Shown: positions 47,165 to 56,678 of the stretch, piece after piece | Numbering within the stretch: position 1 is the first letter of the stretch | Layout of the letters: each line of letters opens with the position of its first letter | Source: Teredinibacter turnerae | GTDB taxonomy: Bacteria > Pseudomonadota > Gammaproteobacteria > Pseudomonadales > Cellvibrionaceae | Length of the DNA stretch: 64,000 bases | Direction: 5' to 3' | Assembly (NCBI RefSeq): GCF_037935975.1 | Contig: NZ_CP149817.1 | Span: 2,356,001-2,420,000, forward strand | Program-made: the position numbers and the translations under genes | Notes under the pieces: model-generated | Seen by the model: the letters and a program-made list of their open reading frames with translations, nothing else | Database searches by the model: none | Told to the model about the DNA's origin: nothing

Positions 47165-48063
47165 TGAATCATTTTTGTGGTGAGGAAGTAGTTTTTACTT
47201 TGCCTGGCATCACTCTGCGGGGTGAGCGCTGGGGCGACCCGGATGGCTTACCCGTGATTGCGCTGCACGGGTGGCTAGACAACGCTGGGTCATTCGATTT
47301 TTTAGCGCCGGAGCTTAAATCTGTTAACCTCGTCGCGCTTGACCTGGCAGGGCACGGTAAGAGCGATCACCGGCCGCTAGTAGCGGCATATAACATTTGG
47401 CTGGATGTTGCTGAAGTGTTGGGTGTCGCAGAGCAGTTGGGCTGGGCAACCTTTGGATTGCTCGGGCACTCCCGCGGGGCCATGATTTCGACGATTCTCG
47501 CCGGCGCGTTTCCAGAAAAGGTCTCCCATCTCGCGCTCATAGAAGCCATAGTCCCGCAGCCTATTCCGCCAGAGGAGGCTCCGGCGCAGCTGGCGTCTTC
47601 GATCAATATAACCCGCACGCTCGCACGCAAGCCGCAACGGGAACACGCTAACCACGAATCAGCGGTGGTTGCGCGTACCCACGGCATGACAGAGTTGGCA
47701 TTAGAGGACGCGCGAGCCCTTGCCCGGCGGGGCGTAGAGAAGCGCGGCGACGGCTATTGCTGGACTAATGACTACAAAGTCATGGCGCCCTCTGAGGTTA
47801 AGTTTACCCGCGAGCAAGTGGAGGCCTTTATTTCCTGCCTGTCACTGGAAGTACTTATTTTTGCTGGTAAACAGGGGATTATAAATAGTTTTCATCAGCT
47901 CGATGAATGGCTGGAAAAATACCCGTACTTGCGGCGGATAGAGTTGGAAGGAGACCATCATCTCCACATGTCAACGAACCACAAGGCTGTCGCAACTTAC
48001 TGTAATACCTACTTTAAAACTCAGCCCAAAGATCTTTTAAAACAAACAGCCGGCAGGCAATGA
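47164..48063 (+). CDS. Alpha/beta-fold hydrolase
   Basis: A 299-residue protein from ATG 47164, overlapping the sixA stop (an upstream frame from 47128 lies in sixA). The oxyanion HGWLDNAGSFD segment, nucleophile Ser103 in GHSRGAM and catalytic His265 in EGDHHLHM are present, with an acid expected near the ...LEVLIFAGKQG strand. It is cytosolic, as no signal was seen. It resembles the MhpC/serine hydrolase-like group of esterases; the substrate is unknown. It overlaps the DUF4892 gene by 4 bases. Confidence 0.85.
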   Translation: MNHFCGEEVVFTLPGITLRGERWGDPDGLPVIALHGWLDNAGSFDFLAPELKSVNLVALDLAGHGKSDHRPLVAAYNIWLDVAEVLGVAEQLGWATFGLLGHSRGAMISTILAGAFPEKVSHLALIEAIVPQPIPPEEAPAQLASSINITRTLARKPQREHANHESAVVARTHGMTELALEDARALARRGVEKRGDGYCWTNDYKVMAPSEVKFTREQVEAFISCLSLEVLIFAGKQGIINSFHQLDEWLEKYPYLRRIELEGDHHLHMSTNHKAVATYCNTYFKTQPKDLLKQTAGRQ

Positions 48064-48920
48064 AATTTTTATTACTCATTTTTATAGGGTGTGTTTCCGT
48101 TTTTGTTCGAGCGGAGCCCGCATTTCAATTCGACGGTCTATTTAGCGGTAGTCGGCAGATGTACGCGGGAACCTCGAATGAACCGCGCTACAGGTTCATT
48201 CTCTCTGCGCCAAAGAAAATCGACGGGCGATGGCAATTTGATCGAGAAGAGCAGGTTAGCGCAGCGGTTGCGTCAAGGACATATGAACTTGCGCAAAGTT
48301 TACGTCTGCGGGATGCCGTCGCAGCGCTGGATGATTACGTTCGGTCGTTGAATGCTCGGCTGCTATTTCTTTGCGATGGCCTGGATTGCGGGAGCAGTAA
48401 TGTCTGGGCAAATGAAGTATTTGAAGTGAAGCAATTATACGGTCTCGACCAGACGCAGGCTTACCGTGCATGGGAGCTGAAAGCAGAACGGGGGGCCGCG
48501 TTCCTGGTTGCTTATTTGGTTCAGCGGGGCAACGGTCGGCTCTATGCGCAGGTCGAGCTGCTCACAGTCGCTGGGGTTGACAGGCTGCACCTGCACGCGA
48601 GCAGGGCCTCGATACTCAACACCCTGAGTGCTGCGGGATATTACGCGATAGCCGATGTGCCAGAGGATATATCTGCACTTGCCGATGCGCTAATTTCGCG
48701 CCCGACACTAACTGTTTACCTGGTTGGGCATGCCTACGGGCGGGAACCTCTGGCGGTATTGATCTCAAGGTCGCAGCTGCAGGCAAGACAATTAAAGGAG
48801 AAGCTCGAGGCGCAGGGCGTGCGTGCAACCCAGATAGTGGCCGAAGGTGTCGGGCCTCTGGCCCCACGTGCGGAGGGGAGCAGGGTGGCGCATGATCGAG
48901 TTGAGGTTGTTTTGCGCTAG
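48060..48920 (+). CDS. DUF4892-domain exported protein with OmpA-like C-terminus
   Basis: A 286-residue protein with a signal peptide (MKFLLLIFIGCVSVFVRA, cut after about residue 18). The DUF4892 region (about 35-175) includes a CDGLDCGSSNVWAN motif with two cysteines. The C-terminal ~75 residues resemble an OmpA peptidoglycan-binding fold: VGHAYG, SRSQLQARQLKEKLEAQGV and VAEGVGPLAP. A periplasmic cell-wall-associated role is likely by analogy. It is the last gene of the gpsA chain. Confidence 0.82.
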   Translation: MKFLLLIFIGCVSVFVRAEPAFQFDGLFSGSRQMYAGTSNEPRYRFILSAPKKIDGRWQFDREEQVSAAVASRTYELAQSLRLRDAVAALDDYVRSLNARLLFLCDGLDCGSSNVWANEVFEVKQLYGLDQTQAYRAWELKAERGAAFLVAYLVQRGNGRLYAQVELLTVAGVDRLHLHASRASILNTLSAAGYYAIADVPEDISALADALISRPTLTVYLVGHAYGREPLAVLISRSQLQARQLKEKLEAQGVRATQIVAEGVGPLAPRAEGSRVAHDRVEVVLR

Positions 48921-49009
48921 CTGTCTGTAAATCGTACAGTTTTGGCTACACTCATACGGTAGGTTGCGAGAGATACAGTGAGCTCGCATCTATCGTAAGA
49001 GGATTCCGC

Positions 49010-49369
49010 ATGAACAATCGCCTTGCTCCACCCCATTTTTCGGTCCGTTATAGCGCACGGGTAATGACGCCAGATCGCAGGATAACTGAAGCCCTCGTAA
49101 CGGGTATTGCCAAGCAGGGATTTATCGTCGCCTATCCTCAGGCATTGCCTGTCGGGTCGTTGGCGAATATTGAAGTAAACGCACCTTATCGCGGTGGACA
49201 ATGCCGTTTACGGGCGAAAACACAAGTGGTTTATTGCCGCTTGTTATCTGGCGATCGCGGTGCTGAGCTTGAGCTTGCGATGATATTCATCTCCGCTGGC
49301 GACATGCACACCTACAACAACATATTGCAATCTTTTGCTGAAGCCGGTGAGCGCAACGCCACCGGCTGA
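49010..49369 (+). CDS. PilZ-like small protein, probably degenerate in c-di-GMP binding
   Basis: A 119-residue beta-rich protein with a PilZ-domain-like pattern (RYSARV, VTGIAKQGFIVAYP, LANIEVNAP, RLRAKTQVVYC, ELELAMIFI). The two c-di-GMP motifs of PilZ proteins (RxxxR, and D/N-x-S-x-x-G) are not present in canonical form: GIAKQG stands where DxSxxG would be. It may therefore be a non-binding PilZ relative, as PilZ itself is. It is a single gene, convergent with folE with 19 bases between. The family call is moderate. Confidence 0.5.
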   Translation: MNNRLAPPHFSVRYSARVMTPDRRITEALVTGIAKQGFIVAYPQALPVGSLANIEVNAPYRGGQCRLRAKTQVVYCRLLSGDRGAELELAMIFISAGDMHTYNNILQSFAEAGERNATG

Positions 49370-49388
49370 CTCCTGCTCTTCGCGCGTG

Positions 49389-49943
49389 TTAATTGTTAAG
49401 CAGCGCTAAAAACTCACTCCGCGTGCTCAAGTTTGCTCGAAAACTACCAAGCATGGCAGACGTTTTCATTACAGAGTTCTGCTTCTCAACACCGCGCATC
49501 ATCATGCAAAGGTGCTTCGCCTCAATAATAACACCAACGCCTGCTGCGCCAGTTACCTCGGCAATGGTGCTAGCCACCTGGTGGGTCAATTGTTCCTGGA
49601 TTTGCAGGCGCCGCGCGTACATATCAATAATTCTTGCGACTTTAGATAACCCCAGCACTTTGCCGGTTGGAATATAGCCTACATGCGCTTTGCCTATAAA
49701 CGGCAGCATATGGTGTTCGCACAGGGAAAAGAGCTCGATATCGCGGACTACCACCATATCGTTTGAATCAGAAGGGAACAAAGCATCATTGACAACTTCC
49801 TGTACTGACTGCTTATAGCCGCTAGTGAGGTACTCAAATGCCGTGGCTGCGCGTGCAGGTGTTCCCTGGAGGCCCGGTCGTTGAAGGTCTTCCCCTGTGG
49901 AGCTTATTAAACTGGCGTACAGCTCAGCCGGTGTCGGTTTCAT
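49389..49943 (-). CDS. folE: GTP cyclohydrolase I FolE
   Basis: A 184-residue enzyme that opens GTP to 7,8-dihydroneopterin triphosphate, the first step of folate (and related pterin) synthesis. Zinc ligands are seen in [10 protein letters not shown] (Cys, His) and in the second Cys of [28 protein letters not shown] and [11 protein letters not shown] are intact. It forms a toroidal decamer in the cytosol. Monocistronic and divergent from prmB. Confidence 0.96.
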   Translation of the reverse strand: MKPTPAELYASLISSTGEDLQRPGLQGTPARAATAFEYLTSGYKQSVQEVVNDALFPSDSNDMVVVRDIELFSLCEHHMLPFIGKAHVGYIPTGKVLGLSKVARIIDMYARRLQIQEQLTHQVASTIAEVTGAAGVGVIIEAKHLCMMMRGVEKQNSVMKTSAMLGSFRANLSTRSEFLALLNN

Positions 49944-50135
49944 CGTATTTCCTCAAACTACACTCGGCTCTGAGGCCGAAAAAAAAGCGGTATATTACAG
50001 CAAGGTTACCGTTAATACCGCAACAGGTTGATCGATAAGTTTACGAGCCGATTGCACCTGCAGACCTAAAAATCGCTGTGATCTAATTGCGCATTCAGGC
50101 TAAAATACTCGGCTTTTGTACTTGCGCGCCATTAC

Positions 50136-51056
50136 ATGTTGGAAGAACTTAATTCAGAGCTCATTACCGTAAAAGACTGGATACGCTGGGGATCCAGCCG
50201 GTTTGTGCGTGCCAAATTGTCCTATGGTCACGGTACAGACAACGCTTGGGACGAGTGTGCTGTTCTCGTGCTCTGGGCGCTGGCTCAACCGTGGGAGCGG
50301 CTAGATCTTATATACGACACTCGTCTGACCGTAGATGAGAAGAAGCGTGTTTTCCACGCAATTGGCCGTCGGATCAAAGAAAAAGTCCCCGCTCCCTATA
50401 TTACTGGGGAAGCGAATTTTGGCGGGCTGCGTTTCGAGGTTAATGAAAATGTCCTGGTGCCGCGCTCGCCGATTGCCGAATTGTTGCTAAACGGTATGCA
50501 CCCCTGGTTTCAGGACGACCCGGCCAGTGTGCTTGATTTATGCACTGGCAGTGGCTGCATCGGAATTTTGGCGGCCTCTGTTTTTCAGGAAACTAACGTC
50601 GATATCTCGGATATATCGGCATCTGCACTGGCCGTAGCGGAACGAAATATCCGCAATCACGCAGTCGCTGACCGAGTGACCGCCATCGAGTCAGACCTTT
50701 TTAACGCGCCACATTTTATCGGGCGTAAATACGACTTGATCCTGTCTAATCCACCTTATGTGGACGCCCATGACCTGTCTTCCATGCCTGCGGAGTATCA
50801 CGCTGAGCCTGTGTTAGGTTTAGCGGCGGGTAACGATGGGCTCGCCCTCGCGCGGCGTATCTTGCGCGATGCCGGTAAACATCTTACCCGCAATGGGCTG
50901 CTAGTGGTTGAGGTTGGGAATAGCTGGGTGGCACTGGAAGAGGCCTATCCGGAAGTACCATTTGTCTGGCTGGAGTTCGAGCATGGTGGTCACGGTGTGT
51001 TTATGCTCAGCGCCGAACAATTGCATGAGTTTGCTGAGTTTTTCAACAATAAATAA
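50136..51056 (+). CDS. prmB: Ribosomal protein L3 N5-glutamine methyltransferase PrmB
   Basis: A 306-residue SAM-dependent methyltransferase. An N-terminal helical domain (about 1-95) is followed by the Rossmann domain with VLDLCTGSGCIGI (motif I, about 131-143) and the glutamine-binding NPPY at 205-208. FxGLRFEVNENVLVPRSPIAELL is the PrmB-type version of the PrmC/HemK segment. It methylates Gln of ribosomal protein L3. It is followed after 19 bases by aroC, a common neighbour in gammaproteobacteria. Confidence 0.94.
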   Translation: MLEELNSELITVKDWIRWGSSRFVRAKLSYGHGTDNAWDECAVLVLWALAQPWERLDLIYDTRLTVDEKKRVFHAIGRRIKEKVPAPYITGEANFGGLRFEVNENVLVPRSPIAELLLNGMHPWFQDDPASVLDLCTGSGCIGILAASVFQETNVDISDISASALAVAERNIRNHAVADRVTAIESDLFNAPHFIGRKYDLILSNPPYVDAHDLSSMPAEYHAEPVLGLAAGNDGLALARRILRDAGKHLTRNGLLVVEVGNSWVALEEAYPEVPFVWLEFEHGGHGVFMLSAEQLHEFAEFFNNK

Positions 51057-51075
51057 TATGAGCCTTGGTTGAGAT

Positions 51076-52164
51076 ATGTCTGGGAATACCTTTGGTAAGC
51101 TGTTTACCGTTACCACATTTGGTGAGAGCCACGGTTTGGCGTTGGGCTGCATTGTAGACGGTTGCCCACCGGGGATAGCGCTGGATGATGCGTTGATCCA
51201 AGAGGATCTCGATCGTCGTAAGCCGGGTCAATCACGCTATACAACCCAGCGACGAGAGGCAGACCAGGTCAAGGTGCTGTCCGGCGTGTTCGAAGGAAAG
51301 TCCACAGGAACACCGATCGGAATGGTGATCGAAAACACCGACCAACGCTCGAAGGATTACGGCAATATTAAAGATCAGTTTCGGCCTGCACATGCGGATT
51401 ACACCTACTTTAAGAAGTATGGAATTCGCGACTATCGTGGCGGAGGCAGGTCTTCAGCGCGGGAGACGGCTATGCGCGTTGCCGCCGGAGCGGTCGCCAA
51501 ACAGGTGCTGAAAACCCTTTGGGGAATCGAAATCAAGGGGTATTTGTCCCAGTTGGGCCCAATAGCAATTGAAAAAGTTGACTGGGAGCAGGTCCACCAA
51601 AATCCATTTTTTTGCCCGGATGCCGATAAGGTTCCCGAAATGGAAGCCTATATGCAGGCACTCAATAAAGAAGGGAATTCTGTCGGTGCAAAAATTACTG
51701 TAATTGCAAACAAGATGATTCCCGGTCTTGGAGAACCGATATTCGATCGATTGGACGCTGACTTGGCACACGCACTGATGGGCATAAACGCGGTCAAAGG
51801 CGTAGAAATTGGTGCCGGATTCGATGCTGTTGCTCAGAAGGGTACGGAGCATCGGGACGAAATCACCCCTGAGGGTTTCGTGTCTAATCATGCGGGCGGC
51901 GTTCTGGGCGGTATTTCTACCGGGCAGGATCTTGTTGCCCACATCGCGTTAAAGCCAACGTCGAGTTTGCACTTGCCGGGGCGAAGTGTCGATATTCACG
52001 GCAACCCGATTGAGGTCGTGACCAAAGGCCGGCATGATCCATGTGTTGGGATTCGTGCCACTCCAATCGCCGAAGCAATGATGGCGCTGGTGGTGCTGGA
52101 CCATGCGCTGCGACACCGTGGTCAGAATGGCCATGTTGAAACAGAATTTACTATCCCAGGCTGA
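51076..52164 (+). CDS. aroC: Chorismate synthase AroC
   Basis: A 362-residue enzyme of typical length that converts EPSP to chorismate with reduced [21 protein letters not shown] (His in the first signature), [32 protein letters not shown] and the FMN-contacting [12 protein letters not shown] and LPGRSVDI segments are intact. It is the last step of the shikimate pathway. It is probably co-transcribed with prmB. Confidence 0.97.
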   Translation: MSGNTFGKLFTVTTFGESHGLALGCIVDGCPPGIALDDALIQEDLDRRKPGQSRYTTQRREADQVKVLSGVFEGKSTGTPIGMVIENTDQRSKDYGNIKDQFRPAHADYTYFKKYGIRDYRGGGRSSARETAMRVAAGAVAKQVLKTLWGIEIKGYLSQLGPIAIEKVDWEQVHQNPFFCPDADKVPEMEAYMQALNKEGNSVGAKITVIANKMIPGLGEPIFDRLDADLAHALMGINAVKGVEIGAGFDAVAQKGTEHRDEITPEGFVSNHAGGVLGGISTGQDLVAHIALKPTSSLHLPGRSVDIHGNPIEVVTKGRHDPCVGIRATPIAEAMMALVVLDHALRHRGQNGHVETEFTIPG

Positions 52165-52319
52165 GTTGGGTCAGCGTCCGGGTCTGGTCTGGTAAAAGCC
52201 CGGGCCTCAGCGGTGCCATCTGCTGCTGCCATCGTAAGAGGGAGCACCATTTACCCATTATGCCCCTGCAGATTAGGTATGCTGTAGTGAACAATTCTGC
52301 TGCCAACGGATAAAGCTCC

Positions 52320-53480
52320 ATGCCATATTGGCGACTCTCTTCTGTTTATTTCTTTTACTTCGCTGTCGTTGGCGCCATCTCGCCGTTTTGGGGGCTCTAT
52401 CTGGAGAATCTTGAGTTCTCGCCTGCAGATATTGGCCTGTTAAGCGCGATTCCCATGGTTACCAAAATAGCGGCTCCCAATATTTGGGGATTTCTCGCTG
52501 ATTACAGTGGTCGGCGTTTATTCGTTGCACAATTGGGCGCTGTGGGAGCCTGTGCTTTTTTTGTAGGTGTGTTCTTCACGCGGGATCTGTTCTGGTTAGC
52601 CGTGTATTTGACTATCTTCAGTTTTTTTTGGAATGCGATACTGGCGCAGTTCGAGGTGATAACACTAGGGCATTTACGCGGCCAAACAGAGCAGTACAGT
52701 CGTATCCGAGTATGGGGCTCTATCGGGTTCATGGTGGCTGTGGTTGGCTTGGGTGTTCTGTTCGATTATGTATCTATTACCCATTTACCGAGCGTGATTT
52801 TTGTGTGCTTAATTGGCATTTATTTGTCCAGCCTGGCGTTGCCCGCAGAGCCGCAACGTTCTTCGGAATATTCCCAAAAAGATTTCTTCAGCGTGCTGCG
52901 AGCCCCCGTAATATGGTGGTTTTTTGCAGTTGTTACATTATTACATGTCAGTCACGGGGTCTATTACACCTTCTACAGCATCTATCTTTCGTCGCTTGAT
53001 TACTCCCGTAGTTTTATCGGCGTGATGTGGGCAATAGGGGTGGTGGCGGAGATAGTTTTGTTCATCAAAATGCCACTTTTGATGAGGTTGTTTTCGTTTC
53101 AGCAGTTGCTGTTGTTTACCCTCGCCATAACTGGCTTGCGCTGGCTGTTGATTGGCTGGCTGGCCGACAAGCTTGTTGTTTTGTTATTGGCCCAGCTCAT
53201 CCATGCATTTTCATTTGGCGCGGCGCATGCTCTTGCAATTGAGTTTGTGCGTCAGCATTTTGGTAAGGTTGCGCAAGGGCAGGGGCAGGCGCTCTACAGT
53301 GCTATCTGCTTCGGAGGGGGCAATGCTTTGGGTGCCTACTTCAGCGGGATGTTATGGCAGTCGTCCCCGCAGCAGGCGTTTTTGCTGTCGTTCTTTTCCA
53401 CTTTATTGGGGCTGGTGATTGCGGTCTACATAGGTTACCGTGGGAAGCTTGGAGACGGCTGGGGAGCATCAAAAGTTTAG
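52320..53480 (+). CDS. MFS transporter of the HcaT/phenylpropionate-permease-like (MFS_1_like) group
   Basis: A 386-residue integral membrane protein with 12 predicted helices. It starts directly in helix 1 (YWRLSSVYFFYFAVVGAISPFWGLYL). The helix 2-3 loop (GFLADYSGRR) keeps the MFS motif A shape, and RIRVWGSIGF is typical of the HcaT/LacY-like MFS_1_like families. The substrate cannot be told; relatives carry aromatic acids, oligosaccharides or other small organics. The GAT-AAAGCTCC leader gives only a weak ribosome site. It stands alone after aroC with ~155 bases between. Confidence 0.85.
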   Translation: MPYWRLSSVYFFYFAVVGAISPFWGLYLENLEFSPADIGLLSAIPMVTKIAAPNIWGFLADYSGRRLFVAQLGAVGACAFFVGVFFTRDLFWLAVYLTIFSFFWNAILAQFEVITLGHLRGQTEQYSRIRVWGSIGFMVAVVGLGVLFDYVSITHLPSVIFVCLIGIYLSSLALPAEPQRSSEYSQKDFFSVLRAPVIWWFFAVVTLLHVSHGVYYTFYSIYLSSLDYSRSFIGVMWAIGVVAEIVLFIKMPLLMRLFSFQQLLLFTLAITGLRWLLIGWLADKLVVLLLAQLIHAFSFGAAHALAIEFVRQHFGKVAQGQGQALYSAICFGGGNALGAYFSGMLWQSSPQQAFLLSFFSTLLGLVIAVYIGYRGKLGDGWGASKV

Positions 53481-53718
53481 TCCTAAAGTCTTATCAAAAA
53501 ATATTGATGCGTCTCACAAAGTATGAATATGTTACCGGTTTCGCTTGTTGAAAAGTGCGAAATCTCTACAATAATACGTGCCAACTGGATCGGGAACATG
53601 GTGCCAAGCGGAGTGGCTCGCACAAAAACAGGTTGCGGTAATTTATTGGGGGGGCCAGCGAGGTGTTGGCTTTAGATTGAGGACTTTGCGAGCACGTTGA
53701 GTGCCGCATTACGCAAAC

Positions 53719-54702
53719 ATGATTATGAAAAACATCACGAATTATGTATCTGTACTCGGGATGCTGCTCTTTATTTCCAAAGCAATCGCTGTAGAGGAGA
53801 ATAGTTGCCCGGCAGTCGATTGCGATTGTACTAGTTTGCCGAGGGAAGCATGGCAGGACTATTGCTATACCCATGAGTTAAAACTTAAACAAAGTTGTAC
53901 CGCGAACAACAACGTGCCGACAGATTACTGCTCGTTGCACGGGCCTGATGCAACACCACTACCTTTAGCGTTATCCACTGAGGCGCCAGGAAAGCTTCCC
54001 GCCAGTGAAATGGATGCAAGCGTAAGCCGCGTAAAAAATACCTTTAGAGGAATGGAAGGCGACGTATCCACCTTGCGCAACAAGGTTTCAAGTCTGTGGT
54101 TTGCTGACGCCATTGGCATGTTAAAGAAAATCGACGCTGATCTGGACCTAGTCTACAACCTAGAGCGTCAACTGAGTGCGCAGTGGGTGGCAACAGGTCA
54201 GGCGAGTACCGCGGAGTCCCACTGGGCTGACTTCGCCAAGTCTTCAGAAGGTTTTGCGCAAAGCTGGCGTGAATATGGTGACCAGCTTTGGGAGATGCAT
54301 TTAGCCGAGAGTAGTCCGCAAGCTAAAGCTGCATACCGTGTGATTGCCTTTCGTGTGATGCGGCTATCAGGAAAAAGCTACGAGATGGCAGCGGATGGGT
54401 TTGGCCGTATGGGCAAATACAAGCGGTCTGCGAAGCTGTGGACCGAAGCAGCAGGAAGCTCCAAGCTGGTTATGGAGAGGAAGGAGTCTTCTGGAGCTAA
54501 AAAGTCCCACATTAGTTTTTATCGGCTCCAGGCAAGCACGCGCATGAACCGGGCTACCTTTTACTGGGCGCTCGACAACAATGAAGATGGTGTTGTTGAA
54601 GCTCTTGCGCAGGCGCAGGCCTTGAGTGGTCAGGATGAAATGCAAACCCTACTGGCCGATCAGGAAGAAGATCCAACTATTTCAAATCAGCAGGCGAATT
54701 AA
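53719..54702 (+). CDS. Exported Cys-rich, helical protein of unknown function
   Basis: About 327 residues from the ATG at 53719 or 325 from 53725 (MKNITNYVSVLGML); a GTG at 53701 would add 6 residues. A signal peptide ends near ISKAIA. The first ~60 mature residues hold eight cysteines (CPAVDCDC, YCY, SC, YC) with a Pro/Leu-rich end, suggesting a disulfide-tied knot. The rest (about 95-330) is predicted all-helical, with heptad-like and TPR-like helix pairs (FRVMRLSGKSYEMAADGF, MGKYKRSAKLWTEAAGSS). No known family was recognised. It is flanked by a weakly promoter-like gap and a good terminator, so it is probably its own transcript. Confidence 0.7.
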   Translation: MIMKNITNYVSVLGMLLFISKAIAVEENSCPAVDCDCTSLPREAWQDYCYTHELKLKQSCTANNNVPTDYCSLHGPDATPLPLALSTEAPGKLPASEMDASVSRVKNTFRGMEGDVSTLRNKVSSLWFADAIGMLKKIDADLDLVYNLERQLSAQWVATGQASTAESHWADFAKSSEGFAQSWREYGDQLWEMHLAESSPQAKAAYRVIAFRVMRLSGKSYEMAADGFGRMGKYKRSAKLWTEAAGSSKLVMERKESSGAKKSHISFYRLQASTRMNRATFYWALDNNEDGVVEALAQAQALSGQDEMQTLLADQEEDPTISNQQAN

Positions 54703-54764
54703 GTGGCGCGCTGATAAGGCGCTAAGCCTTGCCCCGATCACATACGTTGAGTGAAACGCGGACA

Positions 54765-54798
54765 CAAAAAAGCCCCTTCTTCTATAAGGGGCTTTTTT
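54765..54798. terminator. Bidirectional terminator
   Basis: The stem aaaaaagcccctt / aaggggctttttt around a short cttctat loop sits between two convergent genes and has A and T runs on both sides. Confidence 0.9.
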
Positions 54799-54820
54799 GT
54801 GCGTGATATAAAGGTCCGGA

Positions 54821-55597
54821 TTAGAAGTGGATTGCCAGATTAAGATAGGGACCATCGTAAGTCAGGTTGGCTGTCGCATCCTCAAAATCTTGCAAGTCGA
54901 GCTTGAATTGACGGTACCCCAACTCTGCGCCGACATCCAAGACGGACTCTAAGCGGTAGCCAATGTGGAAGTCAGCATCGCTAACGGTACTATCGTCATA
55001 GCCAATGTAGTTAGCTTTTGCTGCCATGTACAACCCGGTCAGGGGCAGGTCGAACCTGGCCATCGCATACAGTAACGGCAGGCCGCCGGAAAGTTCGATC
55101 GTTTCGGAACGGTTGTAAGCCGGCTGACTAACAATCGCTTCTCCGTCGAGTACCTTGCCTGTTACCCCGACATCCAGGCTCACCCAGTTATCCAGAATTT
55201 CGTAGTAAAGGGTGACATCTGTCATGGTGAAATCGAGTGTTGTCGCGGTAGCAGCCTCGCCAGAGAATGTTTGGTTATCCCAGGTGAACTCGCGGCTGAC
55301 AGTTGCAGCGCCCTCGTGCTTCAAGGCCGTTTGAGAAAGTCGGATATTTGGTAGCACAGGTACTGGGTGTTCCAACGCCAGGTAGAAATAATTGTTGTTT
55401 TCGCTTTCCAGGCCCAGCTCTTGTGTGGTGATAGGGTCGCTATCGGTGCCGATTGCGCCATCAATGTCTGTTTGCCAGACGCCGGCACCTGCGTAAATCC
55501 CCAGCAGGGTGTCAGCATGTGTGGTGATAGGTGCTGCCAAAAGTACAGCGATGGCAAGCTGTGTTTTTACGGTTTTTAACGGTGTTTTCGTCGACAT
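54821..55597 (-). CDS. Outer-membrane beta-barrel protein, TIGR04219-like
   Basis: A 258-residue protein with a signal peptide (cut near THADTLLGIYAGAG, about residue 28). The mature protein has alternating strands, a first strand starting LLGIYAGAGVWQ, internal NNYFYLALEHPVPVLPNIRLS and DVTLYYEILDNWVSLDVG, and ends in a typical C-terminal barrel strand (YLNLAIHF, terminal Phe). This matches the TIGR04219 outer-membrane protein pattern. The function is not established. Convergent with the Cys-rich protein gene. Confidence 0.8.
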   Translation of the reverse strand: MSTKTPLKTVKTQLAIAVLLAAPITTHADTLLGIYAGAGVWQTDIDGAIGTDSDPITTQELGLESENNNYFYLALEHPVPVLPNIRLSQTALKHEGAATVSREFTWDNQTFSGEAATATTLDFTMTDVTLYYEILDNWVSLDVGVTGKVLDGEAIVSQPAYNRSETIELSGGLPLLYAMARFDLPLTGLYMAAKANYIGYDDSTVSDADFHIGYRLESVLDVGAELGYRQFKLDLQDFEDATANLTYDGPYLNLAIHF

Positions 55598-55693
55598 AAG
55601 AAGCCTTTATTTAATGAATGAAGCACGGGCGCGATGGGCTCGTTTCGCGCCCTGCCGGTGGGTGCTTTATAGCAAATTCTTTTAGTGTTTATG

Positions 55694-56581
55694 TTAATTA
55701 GCACCCGTCTTTTGCGTTTTATCGCAGAGTAGGCGATAGAAGGCGCGTGCAGCGTTGCTAAGGGAGCGCTTTTTATGGCTGATTACACCGAGGTTTCGAT
55801 GCAAAGACACTTCGCGAACAGGTAATGAGTGAAGGTTTCCGTCGATCATGGAGCGTGGGAGCAGGCTCCAGCCCAGCCCGACCGATACCATGACTTTCAC
55901 CGTTTCGAGGTAATTGGTCGTCATGCTCAGGGTTAGCTCCAGCTGCTGCTGAGCGAAATACTCTTTCACTATTCGGCCTGTGTAGGTTGTCAGGTCCGGG
56001 AGAATCGCATCTACCCGGCTCAATTTTGCCAAATCTACCGTATCAAGGCTCGCCAGATCGTGGGTTTTTGCGATCACAAAATCCAGTGGATCAGGCCATA
56101 TGACACGACTTTCAAGCTGCGCAACGGGCTCGGGGGCGAGCGTGACGACGGCTATTTCGCACTCGCCACGCTGCACTTTTTCATGAGCCCGTTCGGAATC
56201 TAAGAATTCAAACTGCAAGTTCACCTCGGGGTGCAGGAGCACAAATTGGCGCAAGAGAGGTGGCAAATGGTGCAAGCCGATGTGATGGCTGGTGGCTACC
56301 CGAAGAACTCCGGAGATCTCGCCAGTGAGCTCGCGAATACTGCGCTCGGTATCTGCAACAGACTGCAGGATAGTTTTAGCCTGCGGCAGCAATAGCCTGC
56401 CAGCTTCGGTGAGACGAACTTCCCGTCCGATGCGATCAAACAAGGTGTGATTCAGATGTGCTTCTAACGCAGCGATTCGCTTGCTAACTGCTGGCTGGGT
56501 GAGATGCAGTTGGGTCGCGGCGAGCGAAAAAGACTGGGCTTGGGCGACCGCGATAAATGATTTAAGAGAATCTGTATCCAT
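55694..56581 (-). CDS. LysR-family transcriptional regulator, divergent from leuC
   Basis: A 295-residue regulator from the ATG at 56581 (MDTDSLKSFIAVAQ). The N-terminal winged helix-turn-helix (about 1-62) has FSLAATQLHLTQPAVSKRIAALE; the C-terminal effector domain (about 90-290) has the periplasmic-binding-protein fold. It is transcribed away from leuCDB-asd, an arrangement found in pseudomonads and typical of LysR proteins that control the adjacent operon. A perfect palindrome in the shared 139-base gap is its likely site. The effector is unknown; an isopropylmalate-type intermediate is a reasonable guess. Confidence 0.9.
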   Translation of the reverse strand: MDTDSLKSFIAVAQAQSFSLAATQLHLTQPAVSKRIAALEAHLNHTLFDRIGREVRLTEAGRLLLPQAKTILQSVADTERSIRELTGEISGVLRVATSHHIGLHHLPPLLRQFVLLHPEVNLQFEFLDSERAHEKVQRGECEIAVVTLAPEPVAQLESRVIWPDPLDFVIAKTHDLASLDTVDLAKLSRVDAILPDLTTYTGRIVKEYFAQQQLELTLSMTTNYLETVKVMVSVGLGWSLLPRSMIDGNLHSLPVREVSLHRNLGVISHKKRSLSNAARAFYRLLCDKTQKTGAN

Positions 56582-56618
56582 GGGATGTGTGCTCGCCAAA
56601 AACGGTCTTTCTATTCTA

Positions 56619-56633
56619 GTTTGGAATCCAAAC
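56619..56633. promoter_or_regulatory. Perfect 15-base palindrome, candidate LysR operator
   Basis: gtttgga-a-tccaaac lies in the LysR-leuC gap. It contains the T-N11-A LysR box form and is centred about 59 bases before the predicted leuC start of transcription, the usual place for the LysR recognition site. Confidence 0.6.
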
Positions 56634-56649
56634 CATGAAAATAATGAAT

Positions 56650-56678
56650 TTGAGTTATTGGAGAGGCTTATTTAAAAT
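56650..56678 (+). promoter_or_regulatory. Candidate sigma-70 promoter of leuC
   Basis: TTGAGT at 56650-56655 and TAAAAT at 56673-56678 with a 17-base spacer, about 42 bases before the leuC start. The moderate -35 box fits a promoter that needs an activator. Confidence 0.6.
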
